This document shows, piece after piece, positions 1 to 11,111 of a stretch of 64,000 nucleotides of DNA. Below the pieces are notes generated by a model. It searched no databases. It saw only the letters and a list, made by a program, of their open reading frames with translations, and was not told the DNA's origin. How positions within the stretch are numbered: the first letter of the stretch is position 1; every line of letters starts with the position of its first letter. This stretch comes from Branchiostoma floridae (lineage: Eukaryota; Chordata; Leptocardii; Amphioxiformes; Branchiostomatidae). The DNA is taken from positions 2,220,484 to 2,284,483 of the forward strand of contig NC_049997.1 of assembly GCF_000003815.2 (NCBI RefSeq). The letters are read 5' to 3'. Both the position numbers and the translations under genes were made by a program.

Positions 1-572
1 CTGCTTGATAATTATTAAATCGTATGCCCTACTTGAATAAAAAAAGTTCACTGCAATAATAAATGTACCCACATCACAAGGAGCTTATACTTTCTTAAAC
101 TTACACCTAGTTATCGTACTGAAAATTGTTAATGACATTACATGAAGTCATTCAACAATTTTCAGTCATGATGAAAATTTTCTGAATGGAAGGTGTGATT
201 ATTGTCATTTTCTGAAAAATAGAAGCAAGCTCTGTTTTTACCTGGAATCAATTCACAATACCAGTCCACTTTGGGGGATAATGTACTGTTAAGAGGATGT
301 TCCATTTTTGCGCAGGGGTGATTTGGAACAGTCCAATGTTGCGTGGGAAGGGGTATGGCTGAAATATGCTGTATTTGCTCTTAAGCAAATGTCGGCCTTT
401 CTAGTTAGTTTCTTACATTGATGTTTGTTTTTTCTTTTTTTCTACATTGCCTGCAATTTCTTATTCATTTGTGTTCTGCTTAATGTCTCGAAGAACAAAT
501 TTAGTATGTGACGTTTCACTTAATTAAGAAAGCAACTGTAACATTTTATCAATCTTGTTTCGGGGGTTTTAG
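1..572. other. Non-coding flank or intron upstream of the first lectin exon
   Basis: No coding exon could be supported here. The stretch is AT-rich. Its only notable content is a dispersed repeat near 345-415. The first visible exon of the neighbouring lectin gene begins right after an AG at 571-572 in a non-zero phase, so this DNA is probably the end of an intron and the signal-peptide exon lies upstream of the window. Confidence 0.5.
345..415. repeat. Dispersed repeat, copy 1
   Basis: About 60 bp beginning near 'atggctgaaatatgctg' and running through 'aaatgtcggcctttctagtt' recurs with few changes at about 30490-30545 on the same strand. This marks an interspersed repeat family. No coding content is seen. 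Confidence 0.6.
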
Positions 573-3500
573 AGCATCGTATAAAGGACATGCTCTGTGG
601 AAAAGAATGGAGGATGTTTGAGGAACGTTGCTACCAGAAGTTTTCCATACCGCTTGACTGGTGGGCTGCAGAGAACTACTGCCAAGTTCTGGGTGGTCAT
701 CTGGCTGCCGTCAACACTCCACAGGAGAACGACTTTCTTCGACACAACATTGGAGATGGATGGATAGGGATGAAGCTTGGTGCTTCTTTGATCAAGAAGG
801 AAAGACAGGTTTATTTAATCAAGCTTTTCTCGCCTGCTCTGGTTCCTTCTGAAAACTGAAGAAGAGATTCACATCAAACCTAAGTCATAGTAGGAATGAA
901 CTAAAAGCTACATATATCTATTACCACGCCAAAGTCATTTCATTACGTAAGCCACAATCAATACTTCTATCTTTACTATATTGTATACACCATGCTGCGG
1001 CTAGTCTTCTGAATACAATATGTCTCGAGGTTTCATTTTAGTTTTTACACACATGACACATTGGTTACAGCTCTAACATGTTTCGCCTCTGAACCATGAG
1101 ATTGTGAGTTCGAATTCCGGCTATACGTTGTAGATTACCTGACATGCACGCAACTAGAAAATGCCCTCAGGACCAAACGTTAAAGTCATGGTCCATTGTT
1201 CCTTTTGCTGAAAGGAAAAAGCTGAGGAAAGTTCTCCCGGAACATTGCACCTGTTGATATTTCATGAATGAATGACCTTTATTGCACATTTTCGCTCAAA
1301 CAAGCTAAGTATTGGTCGTAGCGCTAGTAATAAGGTACAATTTTTATATAAGAAAATTATATCAAGAATATATATTGTACATATCTCTATTTCTCTTTTA
1401 GGGCCAGTCGAATAATGGCTCTTCGATGACACAAACCGATTTCAAATCCGGCTCACTTCCCTTATTATTGCTTCCTTTCTCCAGAAAATTGCCAACTTCA
1501 CATGGAGCGATGGAAGTCCTGCGGGTGACGCTTTCAAGGAGCAGGAAATTTCATTCGATTCTTTTCAGGAATACATTTGGAGACTGAATGATCCCTACTG
1601 CGCCTTTTTAGACGCCCACGGTGTGTTTGAAAATTCACGTTTGGTACAATGAGATAAAACGACTTTAGCTCTATTGATCAGCTATTAACTACATTTTTTT
1701 ATTTGTTGCAAATCTAAATCAAGTATTATTTGACCTTATGTCATGAGCCAGTAATATTTTATCAACTTAACAATATCATTCCCTTGCAGGTTCGTGGAGT
1801 CTTCAACCTTGCAGCCTGATTGAGAAAGAATTCATCTGTGAGAAAGGTGTGATTATTGTCCATAACGAGGTTTTTCTGTCCACCTTCAGAATCTAGCAAT
1901 GAACTGAAAACTGTAAAGATATACACATTTCTTTTATTGGTTCGCAAGAAAAATGTAAATAGATGTTCATCTATAACTTTTTGCGTTTTTGGAAGCTAGA
2001 AATGTACTATGATGCAATCTTATGCTTAGATATTTTTGATCATGGAGTATGTGATATGTTGCTAATGGAGGTAGAATTTGTAAATCTAGCCCTATAGTTT
2101 TTACAATATTTCACTGATTAAGCAACCTTTTACAGAGCTAGCTGGTACACAAAAGCAAACTATCTCAAGTGTCCCAAAGGCTGGTTTGAAAATTTTGAAA
2201 AGTAGAAGATGTTACTAGGTCGAATAGTGCAGCCATTTCGGTTTCAGGATTCGGTTTCGGTTTTAGAAAATAGGAAAACTTTTGAAAAAAAAAAACACTT
2301 CAACCAATGTTGTACATAATTCAAGGCTGAAATTATGTTGTTGTTTTTTAACAAATCTTGATGTCCGCACCCTTTATTGTCTGTTAGATATGACTTGCAT
2401 AAAATGGCTTTCACAAGTGTAAAATAGAATAAATGCTGGTATTAGCTAAAAACGTATCTTAGGTGCTGGTTAATAATGATGACCTCGGCTCTCGATCAAT
2501 GTCAACAGACAGCAGCGAATTCAAATAAATAAACTCAGCTGCTGCCAAAGTTGGTGTGTTACGCCAAAGGTCGGTTCTGCATTTATACAGATATGGAGAA
2601 ACCTTATTTTTATCACAGAATTAGATAAGATGATAATTTGCATAATGTCAACGTAAAGCTGTCATTCTTCCATGGTAGTGAACGCTTGCAGATAGATGTG
2701 CAAAAGTTAGGTGTGACGGATCGTTCAGCGTAATATAACCAGCTGCTGTCGCGCCACGTTCTTGTGAAGCTGGTGTGTTAAGCCGAAGAGTAGTTATCCA
2801 GGCTATATAGATAGAGGTACAAATTACCTATCCGTGGCGTGTTTAAGTTATAGTTAAAGAATTTTACCACGGTACATATGTCAGATTACTTAAATGTAAA
2901 AGACATTTGCATTATAAATTGTAGAATGTAAATATGGCATTTCGCCAAGCAAAAAGACTTCTCCGCATATAACAAAGGCAATTTGGCAAATCTGTATCTT
3001 TGAGAACAATATGAATTGTGTTCATATTCATACTTGCATAATCAATTTTGCAATATAAAACATTGAAGAATCTGCATAGGCTCTAAATATTTTGGAAATT
3101 TAATTCTTTTAGATATGTACATATATCTGACAGCCAATTTTTCAAATAACATCTACACGCCCGTTTTTATTATGCTTAGATCCCTCACCACATCGCGCTG
3201 ATAGATGTGAAACTACCGCAAACTACAACTTCAAGGACTTGACTGAAAATGCGGAATTGACTGTGAGAGAGGAACTTAATGCATATATACCCGATATGAC
3301 AGGTAACGGAAGAACGCTATCTATCTGTGTAACGTCACCGTTTTATCAAGGCAGCAAGACAATTTTAATCTTAAACAATGTAACCTCGTTCTCTCTCGGC
3401 TATTGTTTGGTATTGTCTTCTGTTTGATTTGTTTAGAATCTTCTCATAAATAAAATGCTACAAACGGATTATGATCAAAATCTGTATGTGGAAGTATATG

Positions 3501-6500
3501 TTTGGGGAAGAAGTCAAAGACAACTTTGATCGTTTAGCTTCATTTTGTTGTCGCTACCTTCCATGAAAATATATATCGTTTCTAATGTGCTTGTCTCTGT
3601 ATGCTTTTCCTGATATTTGTGATCAACAAAACTTCAAAACATCCATACAGGACTGTGATCTTGCTTATTATATGTCAAGATAGGACCTTTTACTCAGTGT
3701 TCGTGTTAGGTACATAGTACTATCATCTAGTGTTTATGCTACCATACTTCCATACGGATTGCTCTCCAGTGTAAGTGTTATCATGGGTCCATAAGAACGA
3801 CTTTCGCAACGCCGCTCTGATTTTGAAAAGTTTAGAAAGTGCTTAATTTAATCGGAATGAATACGGTAATAACCATCTGGGCCAAAATATGTACACTACT
3901 ATAGAGGTTTATAACAGTTGATTCTCCCCAAGAAAATTTGAAATCATCTCTATAGATCGTTTTCTGTTTCTTATTGGTGTGAACGTATGTACGTGGAAGA
4001 CATTAGGCTCTGGGTAAAGGGTGGTCCCCTCTTCTCTTGGTACTGCAGCAGCAGGTTAAGGCATACTTTGTTGTGGACATGCCCCAGCCTCAATTTTCTG
4101 GCGGCAGATATATTTTGATTTTATTCACAATTGTTTTAGATATGTATTTCTGCCTCTACTCTGGATATTTTTCAACAGTGTCTCAAAGAAAGTAAACAAA
4201 GCAACGGATGACTTGATGACTTATGCCAGTCGGTTACAAAGTTTAGGCTGCCTAGGCTTACCCAGTGCAATTATTTTCTTTCTATTTTTAATAAATACCA
4301 AAGAGGTGCACACAATAAAAGCTAATAAAAGTCTTCGACTCGTGTAATCAATGAGACATTTCAGTGTTTCTATAGTGGAACTTCTATTGATCTAATTTAT
4401 GGTAGTATGCTATGTTTCAGAGGTTGAACATTAACAGATGCCTATTATATGCAAATAATGGTTCAAATCGCATAATTTACCTAAAAATGATGGAACTTTT
4501 ACTTTATACTTATGACAATTAAGTGGAACCTGAATTTTTCATGTATACATTTTAAAATGTAGCATACATTTGCACAAATGAAATATTTTCCAGAGGTATA
4601 CGGTATCCGAACTATTTTTTTTCAGTGTGTGATGACGATTGCATGGCGAGGGAAACGTCCTGTGGGTATGTCCGATGTGGCCACCCTGACCAATACCGCT
4701 GTGGTCTAGTCTACACCCCTGGATATCCAACTGCCTTTCCCCGGTCAGTTATCTGCCTGTGGACCATCGATGGTCCTCCTGGAAGCTACGTCAGTCTTCT
4801 GTTGCTGGACGTAGATTTGCCCTGTAGGAGCCGTGTGCTACAAGTCAGGGATAGGTTTCTGACAGTAGGGTGGAACACGATCCACGGGCTGTGTCGCGGT
4901 GAGGGCGAACAGAAGCGTTATGTGTCGAGTTCCAACGAAATGCGTTTGGCCATGTTAGCGACCAGCCAGGATGCTGATATTGGTAACAGTCGCGGATTCA
5001 TAGCAACGTTCAACGTCAGTACGTTTAGTGCCAGTCGACAGGTGAAGCACCTGCCTGACGATGCAGGTAAAAAATAACGCCCTTATATAGTAAGTATACA
5101 CCGATTTAATTTGTTCCATCTCGGATTTTTTTTCAGTAAATTGTTGGGCTGGTCAAAAACAAAAAGGAAACAAAATTGCAAAACGTCTGGGGTGAACTTG
5201 GCATTATTTATTCAATGAATCTCTTCCTTTGATTTGATACCACTGCTCTGATCATGTGACTACAAAGAAACTCTCTGATCGGTTTATCAGCAGTATGTGC
5301 CCCTGCAATAGAAAAACATTTATTATTTTTCTTGGAACTATTTTTTTTCCTAATCGGATAGAATGGGTCGGGAAATCCGAGAAGCACCAAATTAAATTGG
5401 TGCGGTCTTATATTTGTCTATACATGATTTCCTATAATAATTTGCAAGCTTGATAAACAAGGGTATCTTAAGAAGTAAATTCTGTACCTGATATATCAAC
5501 TTTACTAGGTTTCATTTGCCCGTGCGGTTGGCATCTGTTCCGCCGAAACTGCTACCAGACCTTTCGACATCACGTACCGGTGAACTGGGAGGATTCAGAC
5601 GCCAAGTGCCGAGAGTATGGTGCCAACTTAACCAGCATCTCTGATCGGGCTGAGATGGAATTCCTCCACCTGCTTTTGGTCACCAATGTTGTCGTCAAAC
5701 GCATCGTTGATCCGATGCTTTTTATTGGTAAAGTGTAAAATATTTAAAGGTTTGATTAAAAATTACAAGTTTGATAAAACATACATAAAATAAAACATAA
5801 ACGCCACATTGCTAGAGCTAGCATTTGTGTTTATATTATATGAGGGCATACAGTCTGATAAAGACAAACTGGAAATATACCAGAACACGAAATATCAACG
5901 CCGAAAGTTCCGCTACCCTAAGATGACACAAGAAGGTGCATTCTTTGTCTTCTAAACACATATCCAAATACCAAATATTAATATTACAACAATCCATACA
6001 GGCATTTTCTAGTAATATCTTCGAAAGGAATTGCCGAGACATAAAAAATGCAGCTGTCGCTACGCTTCATTACATTAAATTAGTTTTCAGTATTGAATAC
6101 CAACAGATGATTGATAGAAATTTGTTACCCTAAGGTCTATACGATACCCACCTGAACCGAACCTTCGTCTGGACCGATGGTATTCCAGTGACTTACATGG
6201 ACTGGTGAGTATCTTTATCATTAGCCATGTTAAACTGAAGCTATTGGATATGTCATTTCTGTTATATCTGCTTCTGAAGTCAGACGGCACAAGAAGAACT
6301 GCTCAATACAATCTTAAACCATTTTACGAAATTCTATGCGCATTCAAGAAGACCCAGTTATGCCGTCAAGATACTGCGGCACTGGAATCCTATCCTACAG
6401 CATTATATGGTCTGTGTTGTTATTACATATTAGGTCACCAATGGATGTCAGAACCTGGTTCCCACAACCGGACGGCGCCAAGATCAACTACTGCGTTGCC

Positions 6501-6626
6501 ATAGTGATGAAGAACGTCTGGGGAACTGACCAATGGTACGACGTGGCCTGCGATGATCGGGCCACTAGATCTTTCATCTGCAAGGGAGCGGCCGAAAAAG
6601 TGACACGATCGGGAGACAATGCTTAA
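573..6626 (+). CDS. C-type lectin / CUB mosaic protein (CTLD-linker-CUB-CTLD), 5' partial
   Basis: Seven exons join in phase: 573-808, 1485-1620, 1790-1846, 3180-3302, 4626-5066, 5509-5727 and 6135-6204, then 6434-6626 with stop TAA. Exons 1-3 encode a CTLD (CYQKF, WIG, WSDGSP, FICEK). Exon 4 is a 40-residue linker. Exon 5 is a CUB domain (YTPGYP, then CLWTIDGPPGSYVSLLLLDV). The last exons form a second CTLD (CYQTF, FVWTDGIP, QPDG, WYD, SFICKG). Most introns are phase 1, as in shuffled extracellular modules. The second CTLD has QPD where EPN/QPD motifs sit, plus WxD, which in the family suggests galactose-type Ca-dependent binding. The first CTLD lacks both motifs and may not bind sugar. No signal peptide is visible, so the start lies upstream. 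Secretion is inferred from module type. Residues after the second CTLD are few, so no membrane anchor follows. Confidence 0.82.
1056..1350 (+). repeat. SINE-like repeat with a shared 3' tail, within an intron
   Basis: Position 1115-1135 holds a degenerate B-box (GAGTTCGAATTCC), suggesting tRNA ancestry. About 130 bp on, the tail (1264-1350: 'tgaatgaatgacctttattg', 'caagctaagtattggtcgta') is shared with 18836-18925. The element sits in the first intron of the lectin gene. Its exact borders are not visible. Confidence 0.45.
2540..2830 (+). repeat. Two copies of a dispersed short motif in an intron
   Basis: Around 2549 and 2770 the motif 'ggtgtgttacgcc(g/a)aag' is followed by a diverged 'ggttatgcctgctatatgga'-like stretch. 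A third copy is near 10168. They share about 45 bp. No function is assigned, and they are probably fragments of one repeat family. Confidence 0.4.
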
Positions 6627-6793
6627 AGAACACACTTAGAGATGGCGGATAAACTCATTTATTCATATTGTTATGTCCTACTCTACCTTTAAGTCACGCA
6701 AGCATAACGGCACTCAGAATGGATAGCAACGCTTAATATTAATGATGTATACCTTAAATTGTAGACAAAAACAGGCGCGGGGGTTCGAGGCGA

Positions 6794-6799
6794 AATAAA
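6794..6799 (+). terminator. Polyadenylation signal of the lectin/CUB gene
   Basis: AATAAA lies 168 bp after the stop codon at 6626 and is followed by an A-rich run. It is a reasonable poly(A) signal for the plus-strand lectin/CUB gene. Confidence 0.5.
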
Positions 6800-7989
6800 G
6801 AAAAAAAATCTCACGTACGCCACAGAATTGGGTTAACTTTTTTACCTGTTGTAAACGTATGTAAATAGGCTATTTTGACGTCTGCAATGCATCTGCATTA
6901 TCAATGATACTGCAAATTTGACATAACCAATTACCAGAATACATTATTCATGCAAGGAAGAAGCATAGTCTAGAACTTGGCAAAGAAGCCAGTGCATTAT
7001 ATTTATATAGAATTAGAGAAATAATACACAATTAATACAACTCAATCCTGCGTTCAGTTGAGTCATAATGATTGGTCGTTATCAGTCAATTCTAAAGGGT
7101 TAAAGACATATAGCATATTATTCAACCATAACCGTATTCATCCAGACGTATCAATATCTAAGTGTTACATTTTATATTAGATATTCAGGATTTCTTATTT
7201 ATATCTAAGACTTCTGTTGTCAATAGCAAGCACAGATACGTCAAAATGGTGTCATAAAATGACGTCATATCTACAGATATCGATCCTAATTTTTGATTAT
7301 TAAGCCTTGAATGTCTTCAGATGCATATTCTTTAACATAACCCCGACATTCAAACGTCGTAAAAGTATCCTAATTACTGGCAAACCTATTTTGGCGGCCA
7401 AATTTGCATAGCCACCACTACGCCATTACGGTCACTTTTTCTCGAACTATTGGGTTTTTCCTGTTGACCAAGTACCTAATCATTATGAACTAGACTTCTA
7501 CGAACACATATCTTCGCCGAATAAACCAGGTTTGTTATGTTGAATGATGTCTGTAGACATAAATGTGTGACTCGTTACATTTTTTTTATAACGTCACATA
7601 ACCTCTTATCAACTACAGCTTTTGTGAATGACACGAAAACGAAGTGCTAGGGAGCCCCGAATCGTCAGTCTTTGTGTGCCCAAAACCAATGTCTGACGTA
7701 ATATCATAAATATTAAAGATCTCGGGCAAGAACTAATCCCCTGAGACTTGAGAATCTAACAGGTGTCAGAGCAACCCTACAGAGGTGGATTTGATTTTTG
7801 TGATGTCAGGATCTTATACTCTCATACTACTTTATGTATATGCCTCTCAGAGTTTGTTTACTTTAGCTACTCTACACATTTTGATCCTGCAATTAAAAAA
7901 AAACGCAAGGGGAACCATATATACACCTCTTACTCTCTGCTCTCTTTCTAAGTTACATTTGTGACAACTTAAAAAGTCATAAGCATTAA
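6800..7989. other. Intergenic, AT-rich, no supported feature
   Basis: No exon with splice signals or recognisable protein similarity was found on either strand. The short open frames here show no domain motifs. Confidence 0.5.
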
Positions 7990-8662
7990 GATAAATCCAG
8001 AAAACACCATGCCTTACTGGGAAGATGATTTTAACATTCCCCTCCCATGGAGACAAATATTTCAGCTCCCCTACAAACTTACAATAGATTCCGCCAGCAG
8101 GATCTTCCAATTTAAACTCTTGCATAGGTTTCTAGCTACAAACAGAATGCTGTATATTTGGAACATCAAAAGCAGTTCGAAATGTTCTCTGTGCGGGGAG
8201 GATGATGAAACAGCGTAACATTTATTTTGGAATTGTCACATTGTATTTTTATTTTGGAAAAAGGTTCAAATTTGGTATAATTCCATAACAGGACATTACC
8301 TAGATATAAACAACCCATTGAATGTATTACTATGCGATTTATCGAGTGAAACACCAGTAATTGCTAATGTTATAATTCTACTGGGCAAAATATATATCTA
8401 TAAAAACCGGGAGACATCGAATCTATCCATCCACATGTTTATTGCCTTCGCTAAATATGTACATAAAATGGGAAAAAAATATCGCAACAGCTAAAAACAA
8501 AATAAGTAAACATAACAAAAAGTGGGCACCCTTATACCTGTTTCTGTAATATCACTATCACAAGTACTTACCTGTCAGTGTATGTGCACTTGTATGTTCT
8601 TGTTTAAGTTTTCTTGTATTGTATGTTTTTTTTAGTTTATCTGAATAAAGTTTGAAAAAAAA
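7990..8662 (+). mobile_element. L1-like non-LTR retrotransposon, 5'-truncated 3' end
   Basis: The frame at 8009-8218 reads WEDDFNIPLPW, then FKLLHRFLATNRML, then KCSLCGEDDETA. After an internal TAA it continues with a H-x-FWNC pattern. This is the C-terminal zinc-finger-like end of L1-type reverse transcriptases (C-x2-C-x7-H-x4-C, with 'EH.FW.C'). The element ends in an AATAAA-containing tail and an A-run at about 8644-8662. Stops break the frame and the whole 5' part is absent, so this is a dead insertion. Confidence 0.7.
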
Positions 8663-9535
8663 AGTCATATCATTGAAATCAGTAGAACTCTAAACTTGCC
8701 TTATTCATTATGCAAATTATCTGTTAATTTGCATGATTAGTATCTCACATGTAAGTCTTCACTTAGGATATCTAAATTAAAAAAAATCGTTTATATTTTC
8801 CGTCGCCATTTGCATTATTAAGATGTATTTACATTGCTCTATTTCTCAGATACACATGTTGCATGTTTAAAAGAACTATGATAATCATGAAATGCAGTGG
8901 ATTTATAAACTTTGCTTGAAAATTATGCAAATAAGCTGTTGATTTGATTAATTATTGGATAAATTCTCGTTAATTGTTTCTGAATCCTGCTATAGATTTT
9001 AAGGCGCCAAGCCTTCTCACTTTGTGGCCTTTAACCAATCCCCGTAGGCGAATAAGTTTGTTTTAAGACCTCAACCAGAATCAAAACTATTTTAAGGTCG
9101 CCATATCGGGAAGAGATTTTAACAAACTACTTCTTTGAAAAAATCGCATACAGGCCTCACTATGAACTAATCAGTTATCTTAAGTTCTCCTGTGTTCGTA
9201 GAAGTTATTCTGGATCAAAGTCGAAATGCAATTCCAACACAAATAAGCGGAATTACCAAAGTCGGCTGTCAACTTCCAGTCTTTATAATGGAATGTGCAA
9301 TTCACTGCTTCTGCGAAGTCATGCTAAGTAGATAGAACGCGTGACTCGATACGCAGTGAATCATAAGTTGCAGAAAGTCTGTAGATCCCCCCGTCTGTAA
9401 TACGTTAAGGCTATAAACATATGATGCAATGGGCCCTTTTCAAGGCATCTTCCAATTAATCATTATTAGATAGAGCTAAATATAAGAGTTTCTATATTAC
9501 ACTTCGAGGATTACAAGATGCATCAGATTATGACA

Positions 9536-9573
<38 letters not shown>

Positions 9574-10620
9574 CGAAATATACTTTTGTCTGAATTACTT
9601 AGATGATACTTGCGCCATATTGTGTGGTATGTGTGGCGCAAAAGGTAGAGCGCTCGACTCGGAACCTAAACGGTCCTGGGTTCAATACTCGCCCCTTATT
9701 TTTTTTGTTGAGGCATTCTTTGTGTCAGGATTAATGATTTAAGGGAACGGTCTTTTCACATAGCTTGGAATGACTGCACTCCTTGCACATCATATGCAGT
9801 ACACACTGTTACATATTGTAACGATGTTTCGTATGCTTATGGCTGTTTTAATGAAGACCAATATGTCCCAGCTTTTATTTCGTAAATGAGCTTGTGCTTT
9901 TTACAATTTGAATGGAATGCTTCGTCGTTTGGCCTAAAAAAAAGTAATTTTGAAGGTAGATCTAGACAAATAAGATGCTTTCAAAAAGACCAATAAAGAC
10001 AGATATAACATAGCTTTTGCCTATTTATTTTCAGCTTAACTTTTACAATGTGGGATGATATCCTTACACGAGGTCAAAAAAATAATCAAGACAGATATGC
10101 CAGCTTTATGTCAATATCTATAAAATATGAAGTGATGTGCTTTCAGGTGGTTGTCGTTTGGAATTGAAGGTGATGTGTTACGCCGAAGGGTGGTTATGCC
10201 TGCTATATGGATACTTATTAAGTAAAACCTGGTTTTGAAAGGTTAATAAGTCACATATTTCAAACTAGTCATAAAACCAATGGATTACAAGTTGTTTAGA
10301 TTCTGCTTTGAAGACAAGGACTAGCGCAGCTAAAATAAAGTAAGTATGGAAGGACAAAAGTTTTTCCGTACACTTGGCACGGGAAACTGTTAAAGTGCTT
10401 GACGTTAGAACATAATGATGACCCGGCTAACTTCGGTCACCGGTTGGATAGAGAATAAATGTACTGAATATTCCAATGGGGGCTATCCCCATCACTACAC
10501 AAACCTCCGTTTGATTCAGTCCTTCGTCGCCGAGGTTAACCTTATGTACGGTTCTTTGATATACATGTGCAATCAACTACTACTTTACAATGTATACCCG
10601 GTACCCTGAAATACATAGTA
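8663..10620. other. Intergenic repeat-bearing DNA
   Basis: No gene is supported. The stretch holds a (TA)n microsatellite at 9538-9572, a possible tRNA-derived SINE near 9635-9705 (A-box-like 'tggcgcaaaaggtagagcgc', weak B-box-like 'gggttcaatac'), and a copy of the 2.5-kb dispersed motif near 10168. The tRNA-like piece has no convincing cloverleaf and is not called as a tRNA. Confidence 0.45.
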
Positions 10621-10624
10621 TAAA

Positions 10625-10925
10625 TCAACTCAAAACCAGTCTGTGAATTCTCTAACTAGTTTTAGATTTACTATGGAAAACAAAACTTTGGCATATACAC
10701 AAAGAAAGGCACTGATAAAATTATTATACAAGAAAAATAAATTACAAATGTTAAAGAATTGGAGACCAATCAGTCTGCTTAACTGCGACCACAAACTAAT
10801 TGCATTTGCGCTTGCCAATAGAATTAAAACATCTTAAAACTTGTCCACGAAAATCAGACAGCATACATAAAAGGACGATTCATAGGTGAGAACATAAGAC
10901 AAATAAAGGACAAAATGTTTTTAAG
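10625..10925 (+). mobile_element. L1-like reverse transcriptase fragment
   Basis: A reading frame from about 10643 to 10837 encodes ALIKLLYKKNK, then NWRPISLLN, then ALANRIK. This matches the start of the L1-type RT domain (the NWRPISLLN block). It is followed by stops with fragments of the next RT block (residues resembling 'ENIR'). It represents a different part of the element from the 8.0-kb fragment, so the two are probably separate truncated copies. Confidence 0.65.
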
Positions 10926-11111
10926 AACTGGTACATGGTATTGTATAATTTTCTTATTAATTACACGATTATCCCCTAATTTGCATAATTAGTACCATAT
11001 TTTGTACATTTTGGTCTTAGTTACCTACATACAAATATCTAAGAATCCGTTATTCCTTTCTTGGGTCATCCTCTTCGGTTAACCCTTGCGGCTCGAGGTC
11101 AGACATCGACG

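Noticed and set aside
9635-9705. Possible tRNA gene
   Set aside because: A-box and B-box-like words are present, but no consistent cloverleaf stems could be drawn. Better read as a SINE fragment.
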